64,000 nucleotides of DNA from positions 1,612,001 through 1,676,000 of the forward strand of contig JALJCQ010000012.1 of assembly GCA_023091665.1 (NCBI GenBank). The letters run 5' to 3'. The notes under the pieces were generated by a model that saw only the letters and a program-made list of their open reading frames with translations, did not search any database and was not told the origin of the DNA. The translations under genes were made by a program, and so were the position numbers. Numbering within the stretch: the first letter of the stretch is position 1; every line of letters starts with the position of its first letter. Origin of the DNA: Pythium myriotylum. Its lineage: Eukaryota > Oomycota > Peronosporomycetes > Pythiales > Pythiaceae. Positions 44,376 through 54,450 of the stretch are shown in pieces.

Positions 44376-45035
44376 ATGAGAGTCACCAACAATCTAGTGC
44401 ACAAGGTGGACGACCGAGAGGTGCTCAATGATACGGAATTATTGGAGCACTTCCGCGTGCGCCGTCCAGCTTTCCGACGCATCGTCACTCTAATAAAAGA
44501 CGACAACGAGTTCAAGGCCGCGCTTCACAAGACGTTCCGCGGACCAGTCGAACTGAATCTCATGGTGCTGTTAAAATATCTGGGGAGCTACGGGAACGAG
44601 AACACACCGTCCAAGTTCGCGCAGTTTTTCGGCTTTGGTAAGGTCACAACTATGTGAGTCGTGCCGTACGTGCCCTTTTGAAGCTCCATGGCGCTGCGAT
44701 CACGTGGTCCGATTGCGACGAGCGCAAGGTGATTGCAGCTCGAATTGAGAACAAGTACGGGTTACCCAACTGCGCTGGGATGACCGACGGCATGGTTCTG
44801 CCGCTGGAGACGAAGCTGCGGCCTAATGGTGAGGATTACTTTTGCAGGAAAGGCTCTTACGGCATCCACGCGACGTCGCACCTGTGCGACATGTCGTAGT
44901 GGGGTATCGGTACACGATAATCGTGTCTGGTCCGAGACGGATCTTGTCCAATATTCTGACGCATTCCACAGTAGAAACGAGTATTTGCCTAGTGACGCCG
45001 CGTTCATGGTCTCATCAATCATGATCCCCCTTTAA
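44376..45035 (+). pseudogene. Second PIF/Harbinger transposase, different family, pseudogene
   Basis: Three plus-strand blocks: 44376-44640 (helical N-terminal region, LLEHFRVRRPAFRRIV), 44640-44899 (NYVSRAVRALLKL, then the first catalytic Asp in MTDGMVLPLE and RKGSYGI), and 44890-45035 (VVVGY, then VHDNRVWSETDLV and the second Asp in YLPSDAAFM). Each junction requires a frame change, and the third catalytic region (Glu in RVxxEH) is missing, so the gene is truncated as well as shifted. Its motifs differ from those of the 33-kb Harbinger, so it belongs to another lineage. Confidence 0.7.
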
Positions 45036-45039
45036 AGGC

Positions 45040-45610
45040 GAGCGCCAACAAGCTACTCATTTTTTTGCTAGAGCTAGGTGGATAAAGGCAGCAAGCGATC
45101 GATGTCATCTTGGAGAACAACAATACGTTGTCGCGTGCAACGTCGACACGGGAATCCATCGATATTGGAAGCTCGGCTCGACTCTGATGGCGCCACCTGG
45201 AAGCGCCTCGCGTGCGTGCGTATGGTAATGATTCTAAGGACTGTTGATTGTCGAAAAGCATCGGGTGGTGGTGGTGCTCAACTTGAGAGTCCCAAGTTGA
45301 GACCGACGATCGCAATGTCATGCTGCACTACCGGTAGACTTGCAGTTTGCATCGGTTGTGACTGTTCCGAAGGTCGGAAATCCAGAAGGAAGCTAGTGGT
45401 TGTCAAGATGATGCGATTTGGGAAGGTTAGCAATTTATGGATCCCTTCTTGTATAAAACTACGTGTACAACAGTATCAATTATGCAGCATATTTAGTCAT
45501 GTAGGTTTTGACCCGAACGGGCGAGCTGAGCGCACTTTCGAAACCACCCAGGATGGCTAGCTGCACATGCTGCGGGTGATCGCTCCGCGAACGTCGGACG
45601 TCTATGGACG
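45040..45610. other. Stretch without a recognisable gene
   Basis: A plus-strand 160-codon frame (45078-45560) lacks motifs. It follows the truncated Harbinger in the same direction but does not continue its domain. Confidence 0.3.
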
Positions 45611-45616
45611 AGCCAT

Positions 45617-46165
45617 ATGAGCATCGCAAACATTGAGCAGGCCGCGCTCAAGCAGAGCGGGATCAAGGTGACGCATCGCTCTACCATGGAGAGTTCTCTG
45701 GGAGCACATCTCTCAGGCGAGCGTTGCGGGTCCGAGGCATATCCTCGTGGCTTCGCGCTTTTTGGGTCCGAGGCACATCCTTGCGGCTCTTCCCAACCCT
45801 CGCACTCTCAATCACATGAGTCGGTCTCGTCGCCTCGCGCCACCTCGCTATCCCGTTCTCCTTGGGTTGAGGAGTTTGCTGATGACTATATGCACCATGT
45901 GTCCACTGACCCAAATACGCCGTTTGTTGACTTGAGTGGATTCCGCGATGACGATGGGGGGGGGGGGGGGGGGGGGGCTACTCTCGGTGAGGACAGAAAG
46001 CTTTTTTACATCACTCTCTTCTACCAGCGACTGCACTACAATCGTCGCCGCATCACCTCGCCAGAAGGGCGCCGGCATGCGTGGAAGGCCTTTGTAGACA
46101 GCTACAAACAAGACTCTGCCGCGTGGCTGGAAGGGCTGCGTGCAGTAATGCAAAATTCGAGTTGA
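45617..46165 (+). CDS. Unidentified 182-codon ORF with a G22 tract
   Basis: The N-terminal part has a small duplicated Ser/Gly/Pro-rich segment (GSEAYPRGFALF, GSEAHPCGSS); the C-terminal part is helical (FYITLFYQRLHYNRR, AWKAFVDSYKQDSAAWLEGL). A run of 22 G at 45956-45977 codes for poly-Gly and would be prone to slippage. Downstream (46300-46520) another plus frame, charged and coiled-coil-like, could be a further exon. Possibly gag-like; not assigned. Confidence 0.3.
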   Translation: MSIANIEQAALKQSGIKVTHRSTMESSLGAHLSGERCGSEAYPRGFALFGSEAHPCGSSQPSHSQSHESVSSPRATSLSRSPWVEEFADDYMHHVSTDPNTPFVDLSGFRDDDGGGGGGGATLGEDRKLFYITLFYQRLHYNRRRITSPEGRRHAWKAFVDSYKQDSAAWLEGLRAVMQNSS

Positions 46166-46608
46166 AGACCTTCCGTGGTGCAATATATCGTGTCCACCGT
46201 GTGACCGTGGAAGAAGGAATCGGTTGCGCTGTGCCTCGCGCGTTGTCGTGCTCGTTGTGTTTTTGTCACACCCCCAAATTTCAAGGCCAGGCGTCTGCAA
46301 TTTATATGGTCAAGTTGAAGCTGTCACGCCGTGTGTTGTCAGTGATCGGTGAGTTTACTGCTCGCTGCGAAGGACGGAGAACCCACCAGGGCGAAGAAGA
46401 TCTCAGCGAAAAGACGCAGGGAGAACTCGAAGCGATGATACGCGACCTTCGTTCACGTACTCAAGCACTCACAATCATTGGCACAGGATTGCGCAGATTT
46501 TGTTGGCCGTCTCTTAGCTTATGATACCACCCCTGACAAGAAGATGCCACGGGTAGTGAAACCGCAAGCGAGATACATGTAAATCAATAAACTATGTTGA
46601 CTGTTCTT

Positions 46609-46893
46609 TCACTCTGATTCGTTGTCACTGGTCACCTCTGCTTGGACATACTGTTGAGAACGTCGGCACTGTTTCCCGGTTGGTTTCCTGAACTGAAGCC
46701 GCTTGGAGATGAACACGGGTGGGTTCCGCCCGAAGTCCCAATCCTCATGCCAAATAGCATAGCAAGACTTCATGACACCGCTCGAACGATGTCTTGCGAT
46801 CTGGGACAAGTAAACACTGCACCTCGGTTTAGTGTGAGTGCGGAACTAGTTGGAGCATCGTATAATCACTCACTCGCCGACGTGGTCTTGGGA
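46609..46893 (-). pseudogene. Detached C-terminal remnant of the piggyBac transposase
   Basis: Downstream of the transposase stop the minus strand still encodes the end of a piggyBac cysteine-rich domain: LIPRPRRR, a plausible intron (starts GTGAGT at about 46876, ends CCCAG near 46808), then SCYAIWHEDWDFG and a Lys/Arg- and acid-rich tail to 46609. It is out of frame with the main ORF, so part of the Cys-rich domain has been lost by a small deletion near 46895. Confidence 0.5.
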
Positions 46894-49458
46894 TCAGGCC
46901 TCGCACAACCACTTTGTGTTTTTTCCTCGCTTGCCTGGAGGAGCGAGGCTGCTACACACCTTGCACCCACGCTGCATGCGCTTTCGATTGGGATCACCAG
47001 GTTCTGCAGAGAAATCCGCAGTCTCTGTGGGCCTGTGATCGGTAAGTGCAATTGCTTGTGATGCATGTCGCTGGATACCCGTCCCATCTGGTTGAGATTG
47101 TAGGCGCGGTATCTATTGGAAAAGTTCCTATGTTTGATCCGGCGGTGATGCAACCTCCAAGCCAACACTAACCTCAACGCTGTCTCTCATGTCCACGGCT
47201 GTGACCGCGAGTAACTGAGTGTGCAGTGTAGCGAGGAAGTCACCGTGGCTGAGGCCCCTGTGCCTCGCTTTCTTGTAATAGATTCGATGAATAATGTAAG
47301 CATTCGTCAATACCATATCGAGAAGCCCGAGGAAGAGTCTACACACAAGAGATTCAGTCAGTTGCCATGGGGACCGAGAATACTACACTTAGGACTCACG
47401 ACTTGTAATACTTCTTGAATGTGAAAGCAAGCTGGATTGAGTATCGTTGAAGTCGAAGTTGGTCGTGGACGTCCACACCACCCATGTACCGATGGTAGTC
47501 TTTGATCAACTTGAGGCACGGGATACTGGACATCTGCCCGTTCGATGCCCGGCGGTCTACAGAGGCATAAGTGAGCCAACTTATACACCCACACTCTGAA
47601 GCTTGTAACTCACTGATAGACACTTCTTGGGTACTTGCTCCTGTAGCAAGGAAATGCACTTGTTTCGAGTCCCACCAACAACAAGCTGAAAGCTGAGGAA
47701 CTTCCTTGCATCGTGCCACACGATACGATCCACGAGGGCGAGACTCTTCCTGTTCTCGTTCTTCTTGTTCTAGTTCTTGTTGCTGGCCCTTCTTCTTCTT
47801 TTTCTTCTTCGGTCGAAACGCAGCAGGATACCCGACTCGATTTGTCTGAACTGTACCAACGGTGTAGATCCGATGCGAGAGTAACTCCAGAGCCAACGCC
47901 ACTGACGTGTAGAACCGATCGGTAGCAACGAGGTGGAACTCCGTTCGATCAGCTGGAACGACCTTCAAAAGATTCCGCAATGCTGCAGCCGGTCCCGACT
48001 TATCGTCGATCGTTTGAGGTCCGGAGAGGTGGGCTTTCTTGCCGCAATAAATCTCAACCCTGAATAGCAAGGTCAGTACCGTATCCAGCGGCCGAAACTT
48101 CAACGCACTGATGGCAGTAGCTTGTTTCTGAGCAGCATGTGAGAAACATCTTTGTGCCTCACTTGTGCGGCTTGTCCCTCATAAATGTCCGAGTTCCGTT
48201 GTATCTTGAGTGTGATGGCAGCATACCCTCGTCAAAAGATAGTGTTGGTCCAGGGACAAACGCGCGCTTAAATGTGTCCTGTAGCGCGTCCACAACTGGG
48301 CGGATTTTCCAGGCCCTATCCGTTTGGGCTTCTGGACTCTCGTTGTTTGAAAAGTGCAGGTGTTGCATGAGTTGGTCGTATCTGCAGCGATATTCGTGCT
48401 AGTTAGATGCATGCAGGCACATATTTGCAGATCATGTCACCTCTTTCGTGGCATCCAGTTTGAGAACGTTCCCGACGGTATTGCACCTACTGCGGTTGTG
48501 CTCCAGTGTACCCCGATTCGTCTCTTATGTGGCGCGAGAGCTCGGGCGATGAAGAGGCCAAATAGATTTGCATACTCATGCGGCTGAAAAGGGCGACAAT
48601 CCTTTCGAAGACGGCGTCGAATCGCCTTTATTCGATCAACAGGTTGTCGTGAGAGCGCTTGTCGCCGTTGAATGTCCCGAGCTCGCAGATGAAGCGTCTG
48701 CTCGCCGTACCGGTTGCTCTCGTCAGCGATCCGCCGAAACAGTTCCTTCGAGAAGAAGGAGAAGAATAGATTGAGCGGTGACTCGGCCACGCTCAGAATT
48801 GTTGGCATTGGACCCCATTCCCCACACCGTATTCTGGCTGTTGTTCCGTGCTGGGGTCCACTGAAACATGTCAAAGCGGCAATGAGTACATTTGCTGACA
48901 TAATATCATGAGCATTCAGTGAGCACAGCGCTTACGCTCTTCCCAGCCGTCTGCAGACCATGTCTTGATCCGCTCTCGATTTTTGGCGAACCTCAGTAGG
49001 GCATCATTATCGTTTATGTCCACTCCGATGTCGGCAATACTGGCCTCCAGTTCCCCTCTCTCCCATCGTGACCGGATATCTCGAGCTACTTTCCTGAACA
49101 CACGAGCAGCTTCTCTTCGTTCATCGGCATCCAGGTCCGCGCCATCATCACTGTGATCGGAATCTGCCGCAGAATCTGAATCGGAATTCAAGCCCTCGAA
49201 TCGCTCCATGTCCTCGGGTGGACCAACGTTGATATCCTGAGTCGTCGCAAGGAGCGATTGGCGCAGGCACTCGGCAGCAGCAGCTCTTTGATGCGCACGC
49301 CGACTGTTTTCCAACTGTTGATCGTACGCAGAGACGGCTGTCTGCTCGCCATCATCTGATTCATCGCTACAGGATTCCGAGTAATCCGAACTGGCGTCCG
49401 AATCATAAAACGCTTCAATAGTGGACCGCTGGAATTGGTTCAAGTCTACATCTGACAC
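46894..49458 (-). CDS. piggyBac-like transposase, six exons, open frame
   Basis: Reading complement(join(46894..47112, 47173..47338, 47400..48107, 48163..48381, 48441..48894, 48936..49458)) gives 762 residues without interruption; introns are 60, 61, 55, 59 and 41 bp with GT-AG ends. The N-terminus is acidic (SDASSDYSESCSDESDDGEQ), as in PGBD proteins. The catalytic Asp residues are visible: LSFDEGM (first), VATDRFYTS (second), and GGVDVHDQLR (third, with the following Asp). The insertion LFLGLLDMVLTNAYI is the conserved end of the core. The Cys-rich C-terminal domain begins (GCKVCSSL, WLCEA) but stops early at 46894-46896; its remainder lies downstream out of frame. The enzyme core therefore looks complete while DNA-end binding through the Cys-rich domain may be impaired. 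The 41-bp intron is short and the first junction is the least certain. Flanking TTAA ends of this copy were not identified. Confidence 0.8.
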
Positions 49459-49562
49459 CCCGGCCGATGAAGAATCACTTGAAGCTGAGCCTTACCGCAT
49501 GTCCGTTATATCCATCGCACATTGATTATACATCAGGCACCCCTCAGACGCCGGACTAGAAT

Positions 49563-49811
49563 TCAATGGTCCTTGGTCTCTCGCTGGAGCCACAGGGGAC
49601 GGACCGGCAACGAACGGGCCCAACGCACCTTCGTCCACGACGGACGAGCCCACACCAACCTCATTGGCTCGCGGCGGCCACCGAGACACTTGTCACCGAG
49701 ACACTTGTCACTGACGGGGCTGCCCCAAACGCACGCGGTGACGACGAGGTTCCGTCTACACCAACACCAACACCACTCGCCACTGGCGCTGTCTCCGCCG
49801 CCGCCATCGCA

Positions 49812-49847
<36 letters not shown>

Positions 49848-50537
49848 ATCGCCGTCGCCATCGCCGCAACCATCCCCGCTGCGCTCGCCACGGCTGGCTG
49901 GTTGGTCTTTGCTGTCGATCGCGTTCTGCGTATCACTCGGCGAGCCTCGGGTATCACGGAGTCGGTTTCCTCGCCTGTGTGGTTGATCTGAGCTCAATGC
50001 ATCGCTTACAACAAAGTATAGGTCACTTACACGTTGCAGTTCGTTTCGCTGCAGGCATCTCGACAGTACCCTGCCCTTCGCCCGAGCCCAGCGCGCGAAT
50101 CTCTCGCTTGCGCCCTCCGCGCTTCGCCATTCCTCCCTTCTCGTTTTGCTTGCTCGGTACACTGATGTTTTGAAGATGGCCCGTTGCGCGCGCGTACGCG
50201 CGATTTGAATGTTTGAAAGGACATCGGCGACGAGCTGGGCATCGAGCAGCTGACAAGTGTTCCACGGCGGTTTCAAGTTGAAGTGGAGTTGGACTTCTTG
50301 CCCTAACCGCGAGTGTGATCGTAAAATTCTCTTCTGCAAAGCATTTCTGTCTTGATTAAACGATTGGGTCACGAAAATTGACACAATCGCTAACAAGAAT
50401 TTGTGACTCGTACCCGGTGCCGACATGTGACAAACCAAACTTGTTCCCGGCTCCGACAATGGTGAATGAGGGGTTAACCCCTCATTCAACCTCTCAAATG
50501 CCACAGAATGAATATATGGAACACAAAACGTCCACAA
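49563..50537 (-). CDS. Long low-complexity ORF, doubtful
   Basis: A 324-codon frame is open on the minus strand. The centre is a (GD)n run encoded by a GTCGCC hexanucleotide repeat, which keeps several frames open at once. The stretch around 50290-50000 (NTCQLLDAQLVADVLSNIQ, SERFARWARAKGRVLSR) is helical and might be coding, but no family is recognised, and the opposite strand is also open for 141 codons. Confidence 0.2.
49809..49868. repeat. GTCGCC hexanucleotide microsatellite
   Basis: About ten units of GTCGCC with occasional CATCGCC variants. Encodes Val-Ala on one strand and Gly-Asp on the other. Confidence 0.85.
50463..50488. repeat. 26-bp perfect palindrome centred on TTAA
   Basis: TGAATGAGGGG-TTAA-CCCCTCATTCA is perfectly self-complementary. 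TTAA followed by CCC is the typical outer edge of piggyBac-type elements, so this may be two ends meeting at one target site. It lies about 1 kb upstream of the piggyBac gene. Confidence 0.8.
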
Positions 50538-50741
50538 ATACCACTGATTGTAAGCTTGAATGAAATTCCGCCAGGGCTGTGGGCTGGTAGTGTTATTGTT
50601 TTAACCCGCCAAATGCCGACTAGGCTGATTTGTTAAAACACAGTGAAGCCAACAACGAACACTAAGGCTGCGTTCTATCGGCATTTTTCTCTGAAAGAAC
50701 GAGCTGAGCAATGGCGATGGCAATCTCGTGTGATAGAGTGA

Positions 50742-51806
50742 TCAGTGGGCATAAAACGCGAGTGAGTAGGTTTTCACTGCCATTCGCGTCCACATCACTC
50801 GAGTTTCCGCGTGTGACAACGAGCTTGTGATCACCTTGGTATTGCCAGGATGCGTTGTACAGCACGTGCATGGTGAGTGGTCGTCCGCGATAATCTGCAC
50901 GTCGGCTGGAGCTCTCGTATTTGCAAGACTGGGTGGAAGGACGTAACCTCGAGCCTTGTACTTGTCAAGACGCGCCTGAGACGACTGCGCATGCAGATCC
51001 AGGACGCCTACTCGAGATATGAAAGCGCCCGGGCACAAGACATAAAGTCTTCCTCGGGTATAGAAGTTGCAAAGGAAAGCAAAATCGTATTCGACGATCG
51101 ACCATGGTGCCTTCTTCATGACAAACTGGATCTTGGCCGGCAAGCTAGGTGCAAGGTGAATATTATCTTTCGTAGATCTCTCCCATATATCACCGATGTA
51201 CTCAAATTCGTTGCCCGTTTGTTCGTGCGTGGTTGATTGATTGCGCGGCGTAATCTTGACGAAGTTGTCGAGTTGTAAGTGCTGACAAGGATGGTCTTCG
51301 TTACAGTTATCGATGATTGTGACTCCGCTGACCGTAACACCGCAGATTTCGTGTGTTGGGTAGATGTTGATGTCACTCGCATGTAAATCCACTTGTGTGG
51401 AGGCACTGGCCACGTTGTTCAGCAGGTAGAGCAACATAGAGCCACTGACTGCGAGTTGGCCGCTCCACACTAGTTTCCAGACGTCCAGCGACTTGAGAGA
51501 CGCAAACAATGACTTGAGCGTTATCCCAAGTCTGTAGTCGAGATCGCGCATGTCGTCGCTTCTGTGCATGTCCCCGTTGCGAAAACTGAAACAGTCGTGA
51601 TACAACTCGATGTTATTGAAGACAACACGTCGGGTATTTGGCATAATAGGTAAACATGCGAGTGGGCAAACATTGTCGGAACCACCGTCAAGGTGAGTAT
51701 ATGTCGGCTGGGGCACCGGGTTCCAATCAGCGATCGCAATTTCACGTACAAACCGGCGTCTCAGGAAATCAAACAGCTCGTGATCCCCAATTCGTTGCTC
51801 AGTCAT
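50742..51806 (-). CDS. Nucleotidyltransferase-like protein of unknown function
   Basis: An uninterrupted frame, read from the ATG at 51806 (MTEQRIGDHELF), gives 354 residues; the frame is open a further 65 codons upstream. Residues 120-150 read VSGSMLLYLLNN...ASDINIYP. This resembles the hG-S...D-h-D/E core of nucleotidyltransferase-fold proteins, but the second acidic residue is Asn (DIN where DID is expected). The C-terminal third (PAKIQFVM, IVEYDFAFLCNFYTRGRL, RLDKYKARGYVL) follows the layout of a poorly characterised family seen in algae, oomycetes and large DNA viruses; this last point is from memory. It sits beside an OTU-type remnant in the same orientation. Function is not assigned. 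Confidence 0.45.
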   Translation of the reverse strand: MTEQRIGDHELFDFLRRRFVREIAIADWNPVPQPTYTHLDGGSDNVCPLACLPIMPNTRRVVFNNIELYHDCFSFRNGDMHRSDDMRDLDYRLGITLKSLFASLKSLDVWKLVWSGQLAVSGSMLLYLLNNVASASTQVDLHASDINIYPTHEICGVTVSGVTIIDNCNEDHPCQHLQLDNFVKITPRNQSTTHEQTGNEFEYIGDIWERSTKDNIHLAPSLPAKIQFVMKKAPWSIVEYDFAFLCNFYTRGRLYVLCPGAFISRVGVLDLHAQSSQARLDKYKARGYVLPPSLANTRAPADVQIIADDHSPCTCCTTHPGNTKVITSSLSHAETRVMWTRMAVKTYSLAFYAH

Positions 51807-51829
51807 GTCAATGTCACTCTCGGTGCCTC

Positions 51830-52158
51830 TTGGGCAATGAAGAAACAAGTAGTGGGAACAAGCCAACAACGCACTCTGCAATCCTGACGCGTAGACAGTA
51901 CAGATGGTCGGTCGCGGAGAAACCCATCGGGCGGCTGACGCCAGCATGCAAAGCAGCTTGTCATACTGCATGGTACAGGCAATCCCCGTCACGGGGAACA
52001 TCGCGAACGACCAACGGCAAGTCCGCCGAAAAACACGGCGCTAACACACTATCCCAGGAAATAACGCTGCCGATTCGACGACGAGGTGGCTCTTTCATCA
52101 ATCTTACCGCTCGCATCATCCATACTCTGACCTCGTCCTGAATCCCACGAGTATCCAT
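51830..52158 (-). pseudogene. OTU-type cysteine protease fragment
   Basis: From 52158 (MDTRGIQDE) a frame reaches VVRDVPRDGDCLYHAV. DGDCL is the catalytic Asp-Gly-x-Cys motif of OTU domains. It then hits a TGA at 51961-51963 where the family has a small residue. Beyond the stop the same frame continues with a credible helix (QAALHAGVSRPMG, YCLRVRIAECVVGL) to about 51830. The catalytic His region is absent. OTU domains occur in several transposon classes, including some Helitrons. Confidence 0.5.
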
Positions 52159-52412
52159 CCTTCGACCGTTGAACAGCTAACTCCCGCTGTTTTACTATCG
52201 TACTGTTCAACACACGTCAACTACAGACCTCCGCACCCCTCTCAGATGTGAAAAGACATCTAGACTTCACACCAACCGCCACACCTGCGGGACATAACAA
52301 TCTCTCTATGTCAAATTCGTTGACCATCACCCATCCAACAACCCACAGTTGGTTTGCTCATTCAAACCGTCGGATGCCACCACCCAGTTCTCCTGATCAC
52401 ATTCGCTGAATC

Positions 52413-53260
52413 GTGCTCACAAAGCAAAACGCCAAAGCTGTCGCTCATGGGGACCCACGGCTAGAAGCTATATGGGAGACATCCTCATGTGAGCGACAGT
52501 GGAGGTTGTTCGCCCAATTGAAGCATTACGCCAGACTTCGAGAGCTCTACACCGCCACATCAGTTTTCGGCGGGTTATCTATATTACTGGTGAGTTAGGT
52601 GCTTACATATCACTCGTTTGTTGGTGGATGTTCTAACTCATGTGCAGGTTGGTGATTTCTGTCAGCTAGAAGTTGTTTCGGGAGTATCGTTGTGCAAGGC
52701 GATGTACAGCGATTCGAGCAACGCAAGGGCAAGATTGTTATTCAGGAAGTTCAAAGTGATATTTCTCAAGCAGCAACAAAGGGCGTCGGGTTGCTCGACT
52801 CAACGGAGAATCCTGGAATCGTTTCGTGCTTTGCCCAGCGCTTACCCAACCGAAGACAGTTGGACGGATGAAGAAAAGGACGCGGATCGGCCCATTACCC
52901 ACGAACTACTTGAATGTGTTACTCGACCACTCACTGTGAAGGATGTTCAAAGTGATCCAGCTTAGCTGATGAAATCAACGTTTCTCGTCACAAGTAACGA
53001 CGACATCACAGCGGTAAATGCAGCGATGGCAAAGACTCTAGACGTCTCGAAGGGCTCGCAGGCGTGGAGATTTGAGCATCTATATGTCGCCGTTTCAAGA
53101 GCTCGTAGTGCCAGTCATATACGGTGCTTGCCTCTCCCGCCGGATTTTAATGTCCGTAGCTTAATGAACCATCGGCCTGTGATTTCGACAGTCAAGTGGC
53201 GCATGGATATTGACCACGGCGGTATCTGGCAAACACCAACATCGATTCATAAACGGGCGC
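52413..53260 (+). pseudogene. PIF1-type helicase fragment, pseudogene
   Basis: Plus-strand exons joined over a 58-bp intron (52590-52647, GTGAGT...GTGCAG) give a Walker-B-region block FGGLSILLVGDFCQLEVV, then LFRKFKVIFLKQQQRA. A TAG at 52963-52965 replaces what is normally a Trp codon. After it VTSNDDITAVNAAM and the C-terminal motif FEHLYVAVSRARSASHI are present. The Walker A region and most of the middle of the helicase are missing, so the copy is internally deleted. PIF1-type helicases of this kind are host proteins or parts of Helitrons; the neighbouring OTU remnant makes a Helitron origin possible. Confidence 0.6.
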
Positions 53261-53459
53261 GGCCACCAGAGCGTCGTAGCAAAAGCTCAAGGCGGCGGCG
53301 CAATCACATCGCACTGTTGGATACTCTTCGTGAAACTGAAACGCGTGGCTCTCAGGGGCTCGATGATATTTATCAACCCAACTTCTGTCTTGTATTGAGT
53401 GTGTACTATTGTTTTCATATCTTCACTGGTATTACCGGCGTGCACGATTAACCTTGTCG

Positions 53460-54350
53460 ACACTACTTCAATCGGGGTAGCTTAGGCTGGTGGCACTTTT
53501 TACTGCCGCATGTGCATGGAAAAGTTCTTTGTCAAACTGCACACAGATCACGCAATCATAATAGTTACCACCTTGCAAACCAACCACAACGATTTGCAAC
53601 CCATTGAAACCTAGGAACTGATACCCCTCCCTACAACACACTACCCAACAACAAATTACCCTCTCAACTACATAGCAGTACAGTAGATTGTATTAAACGA
53701 TGTCGCAAAATGCGTAGCCAACATTTGATAAAACCTCTCTCTGGGTAGAGTATCGTCAACGGCACAGCTTCCACCCCCACAAACTCGGATAAACTTCAGC
53801 AGGTACATGACCCCTTAGAAGTCATCAATACCCCCAAATACTTATTAAACCTACCCTCATTGAACGATATACCGCCGCAAAATATGGATAGGTTTAAAAG
53901 CAAGAGTGATTGCGACATAATGAGTGAAAGACTCACCAAACGTAAAAATGCATAGCACTGACAAACATTCATTTAAGTGTGCTTGGGCTTCCATATTTCA
54001 TATTCTATGAAACACTACCAGTATTAAGTATAGTCACTATAGCGAGACAAAATCACTCAGCGGAACGCTGAGAGAACAAATTTTGTTGAAAACGACATTA
54101 TCCAGGCATATTTCCGACTCAAATCTTTACTCAAAATTGACTCGTTATCAAATAGTCCAATCAAATAGCTAAATCCTCTTGATTTGACACTAATCTCGAA
54201 TTTATCCCTAATTGCCGCTTATTTTTTCGGATGGAGGAAGTCGATGACTCAGGTTTGACTCAGGTTTGACAACCCTATTATTCGGAATTAATTACTGGAT
54301 CTGAAATACTTGAAGTAGGATTTTCCCTAATTTTATCTGATTCCGTCCTT
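53460..54350. other. AT-rich intergenic region upstream of the H+-PPase gene
   Basis: About 0.9 kb with no open frame of note. It marks the transition from transposon-filled to gene-filled DNA. The promoter of the H+-PPase must lie within its right part; CAAT and TATA elements could not be assigned with confidence. Confidence 0.5.
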
Positions 54351-54450
54351 GGAGATGTCACTGTCCTGCGACACGGCTGTTCGGACCTGGATACGTGTCA
54401 CCCTCAAGAGCTCGCGCCGCCATTCTTCAATCAGGAGTCGGTCTTGCGCG

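Noticed and set aside
46866..47177. The 103-codon minus-strand frame as an independent gene.
   Set aside because: It is an out-of-frame reading of piggyBac exon 6 and its neighbouring intron.
49563..50537. The 324-codon frame as a confident gene.
   Set aside because: Much of its length depends on a GTCGCC microsatellite that opens several frames, and no family is recognised.
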